Notes under the pieces: model-generated
Database searches by the model: none
The model's input: the letters and a program-made list of their open reading frames with translations, nothing else
What the model was told of the DNA's origin: nothing
Part shown: positions 45,215-57,345 of the stretch, in pieces
Position numbering within the stretch: the stretch's first letter is position 1
How the letters are laid out: the number at the start of each line of letters is the position of its first letter
Translations under genes and position numbers: made by a program
NCBI GenBank assembly: GCA_050084515.1
Contig: CM114273.1
Coordinates: forward strand, 33,170,001-33,234,000
Reading direction: 5' to 3'
From: Blasia pusilla
Lineage: Eukaryota; Marchantiophyta; Marchantiopsida; Blasiales
Length of the DNA stretch: 64,000 nucleotides

Positions 45215-45780
45215 AAATCATGCGCTTTTCGAAAGTCTTACTCGGTTGCTATTGGAGCTTCAAGGAATACCCCCACGATTTGGCCCATTCTTGCAGGTAC
45301 GAATTGCACTCAGGAGGAAGTGGACAATCTTACAAGTGCCGGATTCAGACTCGTAAACGGAGGGAGTTCGGAACATGTTTGCATTATAGAGACCTTCGCA
45401 TTTCGGATCCAACCTAAGATTGATGTCAACATGTATCCGGAGAAGGTGGATGATCTCAATCCGCTATTTCTGTTCGAGTGAAGAAATGGGGTGAAGAGAA
45501 ACAGAATGCGTAGGCCAACGGTGGAAAGAGCAAAGCGAATCGCATCAGCTCAGGAGACAAACATCGAAATCATCGCCACAAAACGCGTTCATAGTGGCAA
45601 TGGAATAGGAAGGATGTATTGGGTCAGGAACAACAGTGTAAATTCAAATGTCACAGGGATGTATGTGGTACACATCTGTTGCTTTCCCGCATGTTTTGGT
45701 GGGACAAGTGGGAAAAGGTATTTCCCTCGCAAGCTTGATTTTTTTCATGCCTTATACTACCCGTCTTAATCTAAGCTATT
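45215..45780 (+). pseudogene. MU1 right part: C-terminal end of MULE-like transposase
   Basis: This resumes MU1 after E2. It encodes NTPTIWPILAGTNCTQE, LTSAGFRLVNGGSSEH and PTVERAKRIAS, then GIGRMYWVRNNSVNSNVTG and VVHICCFPACF. All have close counterparts in MU2. The SWIM finger of MU2 (CSC, then CKH) is damaged here: the segment between is deleted and CKH reads RKL. Stops and a frame change occur near 45480. Confidence 0.7.
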
Positions 45781-46890
45781 ATTGCAAATAGTCTTTTTTA
45801 AATTACTAAACTCCCTTGTCATAGGGGACTTTTTGGGCTACATGCTACACTTTTGACATGTATTTGTAAATTTAAAATATCATATTCTCGCACTTCTACA
45901 TATTTTGGCGTCCGTGCTATTTATAATCGTGGGCACACTTACTATTTTTCCATAAATGATATACCCTTGAAGCGTCCAGGCCTTAAAATTTGAGACGCCC
46001 TATCGGATCGTCTCAAGTGTATGTGTTTTATTTACATGTTAAGGTGGTTCGTTCGCGTAATACGTGGACGTCGGAGAAGTTCGAATGGACGATAACAGTG
46101 CGATGCGATCGCATCTTTCGGGAAGGTTTGAGCCGCCCGATCTTTGAGACGAGATTCTACTTGGGCAGGAAGGAGGTCCAGTAGGTAGCACTTAGCTGGA
46201 CTAGCGTCGGCGTCCACACCTGACATAAACGAGTGCCGCCAGTTGTAACATCCGTGAAGCGAGAATTCGTCGAGTGTCCGATCACCAACAGATGGATGAG
46301 GCCGTGGACGGTCGAGATGACCTCGTCTGAAACTGCTCTTGCGGAGAGGACAGGATCGAGTGCTGGTAGCAGAATGAGTGAATATTCGGGCCGTCCGATG
46401 TTCCTAACGAGGCTCCACATCGGATCCCCGGGCGCGTTTGGGTCGTGCGATCTTCGGAAACGGGTCCACATAGGCCCCACCCCACATATCTCTGCCGGGC
46501 GGGCGTTCGGCAGGAAGTAACCGGGGTAGGCTGTACTTGTAGTGCGTTCACGATCAAAGGAAACGGCAGCTCGGGCAGCTCCTTTCCTCCGTACGTCCCG
46601 CCCGCTCCGTCGCTAGCGGAGGACGCCTAGACCCCCGTCTAGCGTCTCCAGAATCCAGGTTCAACTACTGACCTCGCTTTTCGCTTTCCACTGAAGAGAG
46701 AGGCAGAGCAATCGTTCACTCTCCGGAGCAGTGGAGAGAGGGAGCGCAGGTGGGCTGGGCGTTGCGGGGTCGCAATCAGCATCCGGAGGAGACTTCAGAG
46801 CAAAGATCTGACTGCCGTGAGGGCGGTGGTGGAACGGGTGGGGGCCGGATCGGCAATTGGGGAATAGATCTAGAATAGACCTAGATCCTG
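45781..46890. other. Spacer upstream of the host gene
   Basis: AT-rich to 45960, then GC-richer. No gene, RNA or element end could be assigned. The part from about 46550 is likely promoter or 5' leader of the gene at 47399, but no TATA box is evident. Confidence 0.45.
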
Positions 46891-47398
46891 TGAGGTGTTT
46901 CTCATCACTTCCTCTTCTCAGCTGAATCGCCGGGTTCTCGGCTACAGTCCTTCGCCAGTTGCGGAACGGATCCGCAAGATAAATTCGTGTTGCGTTGTGA
47001 CCGATTGTCGCCACTCTGATCTGTGTCCTCGTGGGCGCCTGTCACGCTTTTCGAGTCGTGAATTGTCTTTGAAAGTGCTCCTTTGCGTGGGCGTGGAGCT
47101 AGAACGAGGAGAAAAGAGGGAGGAGGAGTTAACGAGTGGTATTCGGGGCTTGGGGGCCCGCGCTGGAATCAGATTGCTGTCTGAATCGCGGAGGAGGACC
47201 TGCAGTGGACCGGAAGAGTGGTGTCTGACGATTAACTGGCGAGAGGGCTTTGGTTCGGTAGCGTTCTCACGAAGCCTGTCAGTTCGAGGAATTTGGAAGG
47301 AGCTGAAAGGTTCGGAAGTTTTGCGTCAGTGGAAGATCTTTGGCTTTTCAGTTAGAGCATTTCGATCACGCCTCTTCGTGGGTTTCAAGAAGAGGACG

Positions 47399-48103
47399 AT
47401 GGGCGTAATGGGAAAGAGTTCCAAGGGAGCTATGCTGGCCGTAGTTTTTGCATTCCTGGTGGTAGTGCAGCAGCCTTCTGGGGGGGCCGCCCAAGACGTT
47501 CCCAGTCCATCTCCAGGTGCTCTGGCTCCTTCCTCATCTCCTCCGGCCCCTCCTACTAATGCACCTACTCCATCATCTGCAGAAGCACCCGCTGCACCAT
47601 CCGGACAATCGCCGTCGTCAGGCGCAGCACCTTCAAACGCAGCTCCAGCTCCAGCTCCAGCTCCAGCTTCAGCTTCAGCTTCAGCTCCTGCTCCTGCTCC
47701 TTCTTCCACCTCCACCCCCGCCTCCAGCTCCCCTCCCGCTCCCTCTACGAATTCTCCAGCGTCATCTCCAGATTCTGCCCCTGCCCCTGTCCCATCTGCG
47801 GATGTTCCTTCACCTTCCTCAACGGCCTCACCTGCTTCTTCTCCGCCTTCACCACCCTCTCCTCCTGCTGGTGCTGGTGCGCCTGCACCTTCGCCTTCTG
47901 GAGAGAGCGATGGTGGCGATCGGAAGGACTCCGGTGATGACAGTGGAAGCAAGGGTATCAGTGGTGGTCAAAAAGCAGGTATTGCTGTGGGAGTGATTGT
48001 ATTTTTCGCTCTGGTTGGAGCCGGCGTGTACATTTTCAAGAGGAGGCAGGAAAACATCAAGCGGGCACGATACGGGCGAGGAGCTCTAACAGAAACAATT
48101 TGA
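47399..48103 (+). CDS. Arabinogalactan-type Pro/Ala/Ser-rich membrane glycoprotein
   Basis: This predicted 234-residue protein is the only convincing host gene. Residues 1-31 form a signal peptide (LAVVFAFLVVV core, ending near GGAAQ). Residues about 32-165 are dominated by Ala-Pro, Ser-Pro and Thr-Pro, the pattern that is hydroxylated and O-glycosylated in arabinogalactan proteins. An acidic Gly/Ser/Asp linker follows. Residues about 193-213 (AGIAVGVIVFFALVGAGVYIF) are one transmembrane helix. The short tail KRRQENIKRARYGRG is typical of a plant family of membrane-anchored proline-rich proteins. The expected site is the plasma membrane with the glycosylated part in the wall. I chose ATG 47399 because it gives a signal peptide at the N-terminus. 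The frame is open 168 codons upstream to 46895, but that part is not protein-like. Codons are GC-rich and the frame is undamaged. Confidence 0.82.
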   Translation: MGVMGKSSKGAMLAVVFAFLVVVQQPSGGAAQDVPSPSPGALAPSSSPPAPPTNAPTPSSAEAPAAPSGQSPSSGAAPSNAAPAPAPAPASASASAPAPAPSSTSTPASSSPPAPSTNSPASSPDSAPAPVPSADVPSPSSTASPASSPPSPPSPPAGAGAPAPSPSGESDGGDRKDSGDDSGSKGISGGQKAGIAVGVIVFFALVGAGVYIFKRRQENIKRARYGRGALTETI

Positions 48104-48435
48104 GGAAGCTTATGAATATCTTCGGTCACTCTGTAAAGCAATTTTGCTCTTGGCTTGCAGCTTATACATGTGTTAGAAGATCGGGAGAGGTTTCCAGCTC
48201 CTGCCCAGCCATTTATGATAGTGTTACTTTGCAAGACGGCGTCCATCTCGATTGGCTGACTCTTTCTGAGGATAGCTTGCAAAACTTTGGAGATTGTAGA
48301 CCTGGGTTTTTTTCTTTTCTGACCTGCGTATAAGCAGTCTTACCGTACTTTTCGTTATCTTACTCCTGTTTAGTCACAGCTTGCGTGTAGGGCGCCAAGG
48401 TACTGATTTAGAGCATTTTTAAAAGTTCTGTACAC

Positions 48436-48441
48436 AATAAA
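48436..48441 (+). terminator. Polyadenylation signal AATAAA
   Basis: AATAAA lies 330 bases after the stop of the arabinogalactan-type gene, at the end of a plausible 3' UTR. Confidence 0.55.
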
Positions 48442-48449
48442 ATCATTTC

Positions 48450-50865
48450 GCTTCGCGTTAAGGTCGAGCTTCAGTTATCAAGGTCTGCACTGCGAAATTG
48501 CCTCATGATGATGTGCTGTTTCGTGGAGGCTGGACGCCAATCTACTCTATCGTGTCCTTCACAGATTTTCCAGCTTCCTTAATAAGAGGAAGAAGCCGGT
48601 TCCGCCGAGGTGTCCACGCCGGGGTTCTAGAATCTACTCTCGATTTCCAAATACGCCAGTAGTCCTCGAGCAATGTAGGTTTTCATATCAGCTGATTATT
48701 TTGAATAGTTTCGGATTCTGGGAATCAAAACGCCGATGCACGTTCCGAGCCTCCCGCGGTGTGAGAAAGTCGACACCAGGATTCCAAAACTTCCCATACG
48801 AGTCCTTAACCCCACTTACGTTCTGGTTAAAATTAGGGCTTTCCTTCTCGGGTTCCGCTGATTTTGCTCGAATTCGTTAGTCCCCGCCCTATCCTCCTGA
48901 GACGTGTGGTTAAGAGCTACCGGCTCTCTGTCGATGTCAGTACGAACCTGTCCTCCAGTTGTAGTCATTTTGGAAACAAATGAAAGATTCCATAAGAATT
49001 AGTCCAGTCCTGAATTCTAATTTCTATGAATTGTGTGTTGCCGGATGTCCAAGTGCAACATGAACTCTGCCTACTAGATCACTGGTTTCGTTCCTCGACG
49101 CGGACTTCTAAATTTATTTATCCATCAGGATCTGGTTGGGTGCGCCATTTCACTCCAATTTTTTACCCTTCTAATTAGAGTGCGTATGTACATATTCTGC
49201 TATGCGTTCACTCGCGGTGGTCTCTTCCACGGCCTGGGTTCATCACGTAGATCGACTTGGCGGTGGAGGTAAAGATGTCTTCCTTTTCCAGGCGTGCTAA
49301 ACGTGGAATTCCTCTCCCTCACATGTGCTGAAGTATCATGAAAGAGACAACGTCGTGTGCTCCGTCAACATTCGCGTCTCGAACGAAGGGAGGTTCTCAG
49401 ACAAATGATGACAATATGTTTAGAGAAAAAAGTCATTCAGGGAGTTGAATTTTCAGCCCGAAGTGCGAAGTCTCCCGTGGCTCCGGTCTCAAATATAAAT
49501 GGAGCGAAGGACGAGATGTTAGCAAATCCGTCGTGTTTTCAACTCGTCCGACGCATGAATTTCGTCTTTTTCATGGCCGTAGTGTGGATCGTTACAAATT
49601 GATGAGCACTTCACTCAACTGTCCGTCCGAATGCCTGGCCGTCTTTTGAACCGAACTGCCTCAAAGTCGCATGGAATGTCCAACCTCTACGCGGCAATCT
49701 GGTGCACGGATGCGAAAATACTTGCGTAATCCTAAAAGTGCGATGAGAAACTTTGGAAAAGTCCCATGTCCGTTCCACCCCGAGTCGTACACATCCTGAC
49801 CCCGGGCCCCAGGCAGCCTACTTCGAAGTTCGACCGTCTGTTCCTTCTCTCGCAGCGATTCCGCATTTGTTTAATTAGCGTCGATCAAAACTCGCTGCGC
49901 CGGGGGTATCGCGCCGGTATCTGGAAGAGGACCCCCGCCTACGCAGCGGTAGGTCCTTGTGCTGCCCCCGCCTAAATCAACGGTAGGTCCTTGTGCAGCC
50001 TGGGTGTGACCGTCAACGACTTCCTCTTCCGAGTTTTGTAATGCCTTCAATCCCAAGGTTCGATCTGATTAATCGTAGTCGTGCGAGATGTGATCGAACT
50101 GATTTGTCTCCAGGTCGTCGCTACTCGGCATTATAGTAATATTCTCTTCACGTTGGGATCGACGAACTCACTGGCCATCGAGGCCACCTCCTCCATCGAG
50201 TTGTTCTACGCCATGAAACTCGACGTCTAAAGTTGGAAGCTTGCACTCGTGCTTTCCCTTTCCCAATAAACAAACGTCGTGAAGCAAATCGAGACCGAGG
50301 GTGTTCACCGAATCTTACTTAGAAAACTACAAGCTTCGACATACCTCAATTTTGATTTTTTTTTTCAAATACGGATTATATGTATACTTTTCAAATATAA
50401 ATGAAATGGATCCGTGGACAAATCTTTTTTACTATTATTGGAGAGTGTCCTTTTGATTTTAAAATTGATATTCGAATTTTAATAAGATTTTTTTTTATCT
50501 AAAAAGCTCGGGAAATGGATACCGAATCTCGTGCAATCGAAGCTTTAGGGTATTGCTTCAAAATACAATTCCAAAGATTGGAGAATGGGTATAATAGTCG
50601 TGAGGGTTGAGTGTACTCAAGGTACTCCTTCCCCATGCCATTGTATCTCGTACTAGCCCATGCTATAATTTTGAATTACCCATCAATTACAATTGAGTTC
50701 GAGTGATCGTATTGCATTTAGACAGCTCTTACCCAACTCCCTAATCTTTATACTCTTGAGAAAAGAGCCAAAAGAGCTCTTCCACCAAAAATAGCCCAAA
50801 ATGGTAACCTATGCATATAGGTTATCACATAACCATTCCTAACTTCACGTACCACATCACATCAA
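48450..50865. other. Intergenic, no recognisable gene
   Basis: Only short frames without motifs occur. A 17-bp segment (CGGTAGGTCCTTGTGC) is duplicated at 49948 and 49990. The part after 50340 becomes AT-rich. Confidence 0.5.
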
Positions 50866-50869
50866 CCTA

Positions 50870-52690
50870 CATAATCTACTACCCTATACACATTGGAGAC
50901 ATAATCATCGTCTAGTAGGAATCATATAAAGAGGGAGAGGGTTGGGCATCGTTAGACACAAAAAATGCCACCCTCTAAAATAACCATCGCCCACCAACAT
51001 GAAAGCTATTTCCCTCACAATATAGACCTCAAGCCCATAGGTACGACTACTAAGCTTGGATTAACTGTACAATCAACATTTGGACAATGTCATGATGCAC
51101 ACTTGCAATGTGCTCCATGACTCTTCAAACCAAAACCATACCATCACATCCCTCTAACATGAGGACTTTGCTAGGTAATGTCTTGCACACACGAAAAATT
51201 ATGCGACATGCAATAACGTCTAGCGTCGTGGGTGTCGTTTGCTATAAGTATATATAATCTTCAAGATGGAACCTCCTAGTCCCTAGATGATAATCTTCTC
51301 CACAAATGGTTGCATACCTCAATGTATCCTTATGCCAAGCAATAGTTAAGTTCTCAAATGCCATATGAATAACTCTACAAAAAAAGCTTCGCCCTTAAGA
51401 ATATGCTTGCACCCATCCATTAAGGTGATCAAGGTCCAAAATCTTTGCTATGTCACATTGAATAGTTGCAAGAAATTCAAGCTCTCTTCCATACAACCAA
51501 AATTACAGTGAAAATAACACCAGAATACCTACCAACTAAAGTGATATCCCATAACCAATCATGTCAATTGTAAGCCCTACTCCCTCAAATATCCCTATTG
51601 CAAGCGATGCTTTCATAACCCTCTCTTATCCATTTGTACCACTTTCTCTACCAACTCATCCGCCTTAGGATGATCAGTAGATGTGGTATGATGATCTATC
51701 AATGCATAATAACACAAGGCATGAAACTCTCCTCTAAACTCAATGCCCTAGTGAGTCAATACTTGCAAAAATATACCGTGATAACTAATCACGTGATCCA
51801 AAATTGTCCTTTGCTTGTCTTATTTGTTAGTGCCACCAACTCTATCCATTATGAGAAATGCTCCACTATGTCCAATACGTATCTATGACGACACCGTGTT
51901 AATGGCAAGGGTCCCGCAAAGTCTAAACTCCATCAATAAGTTAATCCAATAATTAGCCAGTTCGTAAAATTAATGGATTGGGAGTATTAAAGGATGCTCA
52001 CACTCAATCCCATACCATACATCTAGCTACAAACTACTTAATGTTAGTATGCATCCCATGCCACCAACACACAACCTAGAGTAAGATGTAAGTACACTTT
52101 TCTCCAAGATGTCTTGAGTCTTTTTGGGCAAATACGTTGCATAACATGTGCTTGCTCGGAAGGATGAGGCACCACCCATACTCTACCATTCTCCCACACA
52201 TGTAGAATGCGCATTCCCTCCCACCTAAACCTCATAGTTCTCTACAAGATCTAATCTCGCTCCCTACCAATCACTTTGCGTGGTATGATGTCAATATGTA
52301 CGAACTCCACAACCTCCATTTTGATATGGATGCCATGAAAACTTTTCATATCCTTATTGACCTTTGGATGTGAAGCCTTATCATTCGGTCCCATTTTTGA
52401 GTCACTACATGCTTTTAACTTGATATAGTCAATCAACATAGGAAGGCAAATTCATACCAACCTAGCACCATCTCCTCATCACTCTCTTAGTGCCATCAAG
52501 CTCTTGTATCATCTTGCTCACTTGGGCATGGATTGTGACTCAACCCAAATGCTTCTCAATTTAGCAAAATTGGCCTAAGAATCATCTAGAAATTTCACTC
52601 TTGTAATAATAGATTCCATATGGCAAGCTTCCCTGCAACCTTATCGAACTCCATCAATCTCAACCAAGGTTGCATGTGAACAAAGTCCGA
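50870..52690 (-). pseudogene. Old fragment of an M-type retroelement (RNase H to PHD)
   Basis: In sense, RLMEFDKVAGKLAIWNLLLQE (about 52600-52670) matches the RNase H end of M. RFRWEGMRILHVWENGRVWV with VPHPSEQ (52150-52235) matches the pre-integrase linker. Integrase and tail-like sequence can be followed to about 50870. It has more stops and lower similarity than M, so it is an older copy. No terminal repeats were seen. Confidence 0.7.
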
Positions 52691-52734
52691 GTGTGGGGAC
52701 ATATCGATGTCTGTGGACTTATATCCGTTGGACA

Positions 52735-52985
52735 AAGTCATCACAAGAACGTGTGGGAAAGCAATATACGTGTACCACATACACCCTTGTGACACTTGAA
52801 TTCACAATGTTTTTCCTGACGCAATCCATCCTTGAAATAAAACATTCACTGATTTTGGAGAAGTAACTTCTACTCAAATTTGGTAGCAATCCGGTGTCTC
52901 CGAATACTTGGGTGGAGTAATTTCTTCATCCAAATCAATCATCGGGTTTGTTCCTCGATGCTAACGCTTGACTTTCCTGATGTCA
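52735..52985 (-). repeat. MULE (MU-type) fragment
   Basis: It matches two separate parts of MU2 fused together: the SWIM-region segment (57900-58010) and the segment at 58680-58810. About 670 bases between them are deleted, with the junction at about 52838. It continues at 53721 after a Gag fragment. Confidence 0.75.
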
Positions 52986-52987
52986 AC

Positions 52988-53095
52988 TCTCTTCAAAAAA
53001 AATTATCCCTTTGGGTTGAAGGTAGTTTCCTCTCTCTTCTCTCCTCTCTTCCTCTCTTCCTCTCCTCTTACCGCGCCTCGCTTCGGACTCTGCCA
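52988..53095 (-). repeat. Purine-rich segment X, inverted copy 1
   Basis: In sense this is a GAGGAGAGGAAGAGAGG-type purine tract followed by AACTACCTT and TTGAAGAGAGTT. The same sequence occurs in opposite orientation at 57346-57460. In both places it directly follows a broken-off E1-type coding segment (here Gag, there the PHD finger). Confidence 0.75.
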
Positions 53096-53720
53096 CCCCC
53101 TGAGTGACGCTAATCAACCGGAGCAAGCGAGTGTAGGCCTCACGCAAACTCTCACCCAAGTGCCTGTGGAAGTTGTGGATGCTCTGCAACTTCTGCGTCT
53201 GTACCCCTTGGTAGCTTGTTCGCAACTCCGCAAAGAACTCAACCACAGGGTTGAACCTAGGACAAACTCGACTAGACGATGCAACTGCTCTAGTTCGAGT
53301 TATCCCTCCTAGAATATCACTGGTGGAAGAGGAAGTAGCCTCTCTTGACTCCTCCACCTCATCTCGAAACGGCTCAATCCATGACGCATAGTGTGGGTCA
53401 TAGTAGACTCTCCATGCCTCAAGCTCTTGGGCATATCTGTGTGAGAACTGATGGTAATCGTCCATGGGCGCTCCCTCTAAATGTTGGAACATACCGTTCC
53501 ATGTTGTGAACGGGTTAAACTCTCTAGAATTCTTAGCCCGTTGTGAATCACACCAACTCTTAAACTCCGCAATGAAGTCGTGCAACTCTATCATGCCTAT
53601 AGCACCAAAAACCTACGCGGGTCATCCATCTCGTACTCCCACCGGTAGGATCACTAAGTGTGTGTGGTTATGCATTAACAAACTTCTCTATGCTCTCCCC
53701 CTTGTCTAAAGACAACATAG
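53096..53720 (-). pseudogene. E1/E2-type Gag fragment
   Basis: In sense it holds IELHDFIAEFKSWCDSQRAK, FQHLEGAPMDDYHQF, FFAELRTSYQGVQTQKL and REAYTRLLRLISVTQGV, close to E1 Gag. It is open from 53594 and ends by fusion into segment X after TQGV. Only the Gag core is present. Confidence 0.8.
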
Positions 53721-53872
53721 TTTATGGTCTCCAAGAGTCTCGCTTAGATTGTTCTACCACAATTTGTATGTGACGTCTTGAAACACGCCCACGAATGTCC
53801 CCACCAATGTGGACGTCTTGCTCGAGGGGAGTTCCAGCTACACATTGATTGAAGGCTTCCCAAAGCATTTCA
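53721..53872 (-). repeat. MULE fragment, continued
   Basis: It matches MU2 58850-58985 (sense EAFNQCVAGTPLEQDVHIGG region). The break at 53872 joins it to a plus-strand gypsy fragment. Confidence 0.75.
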
Positions 53873-56800
53873 GCTGCTCAAGGACAGATTGATGTTTGCG
53901 CCCATATTAAGGAGACCGATCAAGGGGCGTCCTTTTCAGGTACATACCGATTGGAGCATGTTGGGGCTTGGCGCCGTGCTCACCCAACATGATGATGAGG
54001 GTAGAGAGTTCGTGGTGGCTTACACTAGTCGCTCGAACAACGCTGCAGAGGCAAAGTATAGCTTGTATGAGGGTGAGCGCTTGGCTGTAGTGTGGGTTGT
54101 CGCATATTTCAGGTGTTATCTATTCGGCAATCCCTTTACTTTCATCAATGATCATCAGTCACTTAAGTGGTTGTAATTTTCAACTCAAGGAAAAAGGTAC
54201 TCCTTTAATCGAAAAGTATTAAGTTCATTGCGAAGAGACCACTGTTTCCTAAGTAAAGAGAGGTTTTATAAGAAATAACAAGAATAACTGCTTCTTCAAT
54301 GATTTTAGTGACTAGCTACAACGACACTCTCTTACAAGTACAAAAGAATAAAAGGATTTTCTTCCCTCTTGGAAAAGACTCTTCTCTAGTGCAAACAAAG
54401 ACTCTTGTGAATCTTGAATAAAAAGCTCCAACAAAGACCTCAAAGAGACCTCAAGAATGGCGGCTCATCCTACTGTCAGAACTGAATCTCTCATGGCAGG
54501 TTACTCACTGTCTAACAACTTTCCTACTCTTTTCATGGTTATCTTCTGGAATTTCCAAAATCACAAGACTCAACTCTCATCTCTACTGCAGCCCAATAAG
54601 GTTTTACACTCACCTCCGCACTTAAAAAAGCATGAGAGAAGACTCTTCTTCTGCATCAAAGAGTGGAAAGAACTAGAAAGTAGAAAAAAGAATCTTTAGC
54701 TTGGATCATCCCTCAACAACCAATCCACACAACCTTCATAAGTACTGGAAAATTCCATACGCAAAGGCATAATCCCTCTTCATCCACTCAATCACAAGTA
54801 TTTGGAAGATTCAATACACTAGGGAATGACCCCGTGCTTCTCTACTCTATTCTTTAAATAGTCTTTTACAATTTTTGATTGGTCTTCCTATTCTACTCTA
54901 GATCTCTAACTGCTAATCCTAACCTTCTTCATTAAAATTCCCAACCCTCCATCTTCCCAAGATGGTTAGTTATCCTAGCGATTCAGTTCTTCTCCCTTTT
55001 AAACTAATGCGCCACTCCATTTTTGGCTTCCAAAATCGCCGTGATGGTTCATTATTTACTGTCTTTGCGGTCTTCCTAGTCGTATCTTTGCAAAGACTCT
55101 TATCCTTTTGTCACCGTGAAGAGTCCTCCTTGCGATGTCCTTTCAATCCGCTGTCTTCAACAACATTCTTTCTATTTCCTATCCTTCATACTGCCCATAC
55201 CTTTCCGCTGACTTGTGAAGACTCTTTAATTCCTCTTCTTCCTCTTCTTCTTCTTCTTCCTCTTCCTTCTTAGAGTTCTTAGTCTTTGCTCTTGGGTCTT
55301 CACTCTTCATTCTTTGAACCCGATCTTCCCATAAAAACTCCCTTCAGTCTTCTTTACAAAGAAGCTCTTTCCAGTCTTCGTTGACAATCTTTTACACTGT
55401 TCTTATTGCGGTCTTCCTTGCAAAGCACCCGCGCTTCCTCTTTTAACTTCTTTTCCTCTTTCTTTTTTTCTATTTTTACACACTTCTCACTCTTCCAAAA
55501 TAGTCCTTAATCTTCTAACATCTCCTATCCTCTGATCAGAGTTTTGTCAATCAAGGTTTTCACACAATTTCAGTAAAGTAAGCCTCTTTACTTCGGATAT
55601 TGAGTCTTTAGTCTTCACTCATGGAAGACTTATGTACAAAAAAATGCTCTTTCTGTCAAAATTTCAAAAATGTGGGCACTACAGTGGTTGATGGAGTCTG
55701 ACAAGGTTACATGGAAGCTTGCAAGGTGGGCTCTTTTGTTGCAGAAGTATGACTTCCAATGCAAGTGGTACATAGACCTGGGACGCTCAAACATGATGTA
55801 GATGGTTTGAGTCATAACCCATGCCTGAGTCAACAAGATGCGACTGGAGCTTGTTGGCATGGAGAGAGTGATGAGGAGTTGGTGCTAGGATGGCACGCGT
55901 CAACCTATTTGGGCTTATTGGCTATGGAGAGCCAGATTACTGACATTTTGATGAGGAGTTCTAATGGACAGTCCTTAGATCCAGAGGTTGGTGAGGAGAC
56001 GACATATGGCCGAGATATTCACGATGATGGAGTATTCTTGGAGTACTGGCATACTGGGAGCGTGGCGAGCATAGTAGGCACTAGAGAGCGGGATCGGATC
56101 CTACAATAAGCCAGATAGTTCCGGTGGGAGGGGACATATGTGTTGCGAGTTTGGGAGGATTGTAGAGTACGTAGAGTGCCTCATCCTTCACAGAAAGCAC
56201 ATTTGGAGGGTCATGCCCACGAGGAGTTGAGTCATTTTAGAGTGAAGCAAACATATACTAGCTTGCTCCAAATACAATACTGGTGGCGAGGTATGCAGAC
56301 TGACGTTCAGCATTTTGTTGCTAGGTGCATGGTTTGTGATGAGGTTCGGGCATCGTTCAATGCTCCAACTCCACGGTTGCATCCACTTCTGATCATGGGC
56401 TTAGGTTATAGATAGAGTTTGGATTTTACAAGACCTTTACCATTGACGGAGTGCCATAGTCGTTATATGTCGGTGATGGTCGAGCACTTCTCGAAGTGGA
56501 TAGAGTTGGTTGTATTGCTTGACAAAGTGAGTGAGGGAGTAGCGTATTCCTTCCTACATCGGGTGTTGAGTCATTACGATGCAACAAGTGAGGTATTGAC
56601 AGAAAAGGGCATAGAGTTTTGTGGGGAGTTTCAGGCGTTGATCGACCACTGCACCACTTCGCGAGATCGTCTTAAGGCGGATGGACTATAGCTAGCGGAG
56701 AGGGTTTTTCAGACGATGAAGAGAGGGTTACGCATGTATGGCTTGCAGAGAGATCATCTAGGAGATTAGGATCTCTTGTTTCCATGGTTGGCGATTGGAT

Positions 56801-57345
56801 ACATATTTAGCAGCATCTATCCTTAGTATCTTTCTCACCGTACTTGCTACTTTATGGCCGAGAGTCGGATTTACCTACAGCCATTTGTCGAGATGCTGGT
56901 GAGGTGTTGAACCTTGATGACCCTAATGTATAGATGCAAGCATGTTCTTAGAGGGCTCAGTTGTTTCAGAGAGTGATGCCCATGGAGTTTGAGAACTTGG
57001 TAATTGCGCAGCATCGGGATACATTGGGGTATGCGACTATTTGGGCAGATGGTTATCAACCTACTATTCGGAGGTTTCAGCAGGGAGACTATGTCTACTT
57101 GTAGCAAACGGCATCCACAATGTTGGATGTGATTGGAGGCGCATTATCTTGAGAGTGCGTGAGGTTTTGCCTTTTTGTGTTCTCTTGTTAGAGGGAAGTG
57201 ATGGTATGGTTTGGAAGGACCATATGCGTAACTATGTGCCGTGTCACCTTCCTAACATTGATGATACAGTTGATCCGAGCTTAGCAATAGTTCCTACAGG
57301 CTTACGATGTATGTTGTGTGGTTCCGCCCGTGGTGCAGTCACAAG
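53873..57345 (+). pseudogene. E1/E2-type fragment: RNase H, integrase, start of PHD
   Basis: Its RNase H part (53873-54171) has LGAVLTQHDDEGREFVVAYT and NDHQSLKWL. After a 1.5-kb insertion it resumes at 55684 with WLMESDKVT-type sequence. It continues through linker and integrase (HAHEELSHFRVKQTYTSLL, CMVCDEVRASF, RYMSVMVEHFSKWIELVVL) to CMLCGSARG, the first Cys pair of the PHD finger, where it fuses to segment X. Stops are frequent and both ends are truncated. Confidence 0.8.
54172..55683. mobile_element. Candidate solo LTR (1.5 kb) inside the gypsy fragment
   Basis: The insert starts TGTAATTTTC, ends GGCACTACA and is flanked by GTGGT (54167-54171, 55684-55688). TG...CA ends with a 5-bp duplication fit a solo LTR. 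It is dense in AGTCTTC/GAAGACT motifs and pyrimidine-rich around 55230-55500. No coding sequence or partner LTR is in the window. A DNA transposon without clear inverted ends cannot be excluded. Confidence 0.6.

Noticed and set aside
46233-46520. Overlapping short frames on both strands upstream of the host gene
   Set aside because: GC-rich stretch with few stops; no conserved motif or start context.
47326-47952. 208-codon minus-strand Gly/Ala/Glu-rich frame
   Set aside because: Shadow of the Pro/Ala/Ser-rich coding sequence on the plus strand.
47517-47996. 159-codon Leu/His-rich plus-strand frame
   Set aside because: Out-of-frame reading of the same low-complexity region; no signal peptide or domain.
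54457-54699. 80-codon frame inside the candidate solo LTR
   Set aside because: No domain and low-complexity surroundings; probably chance.
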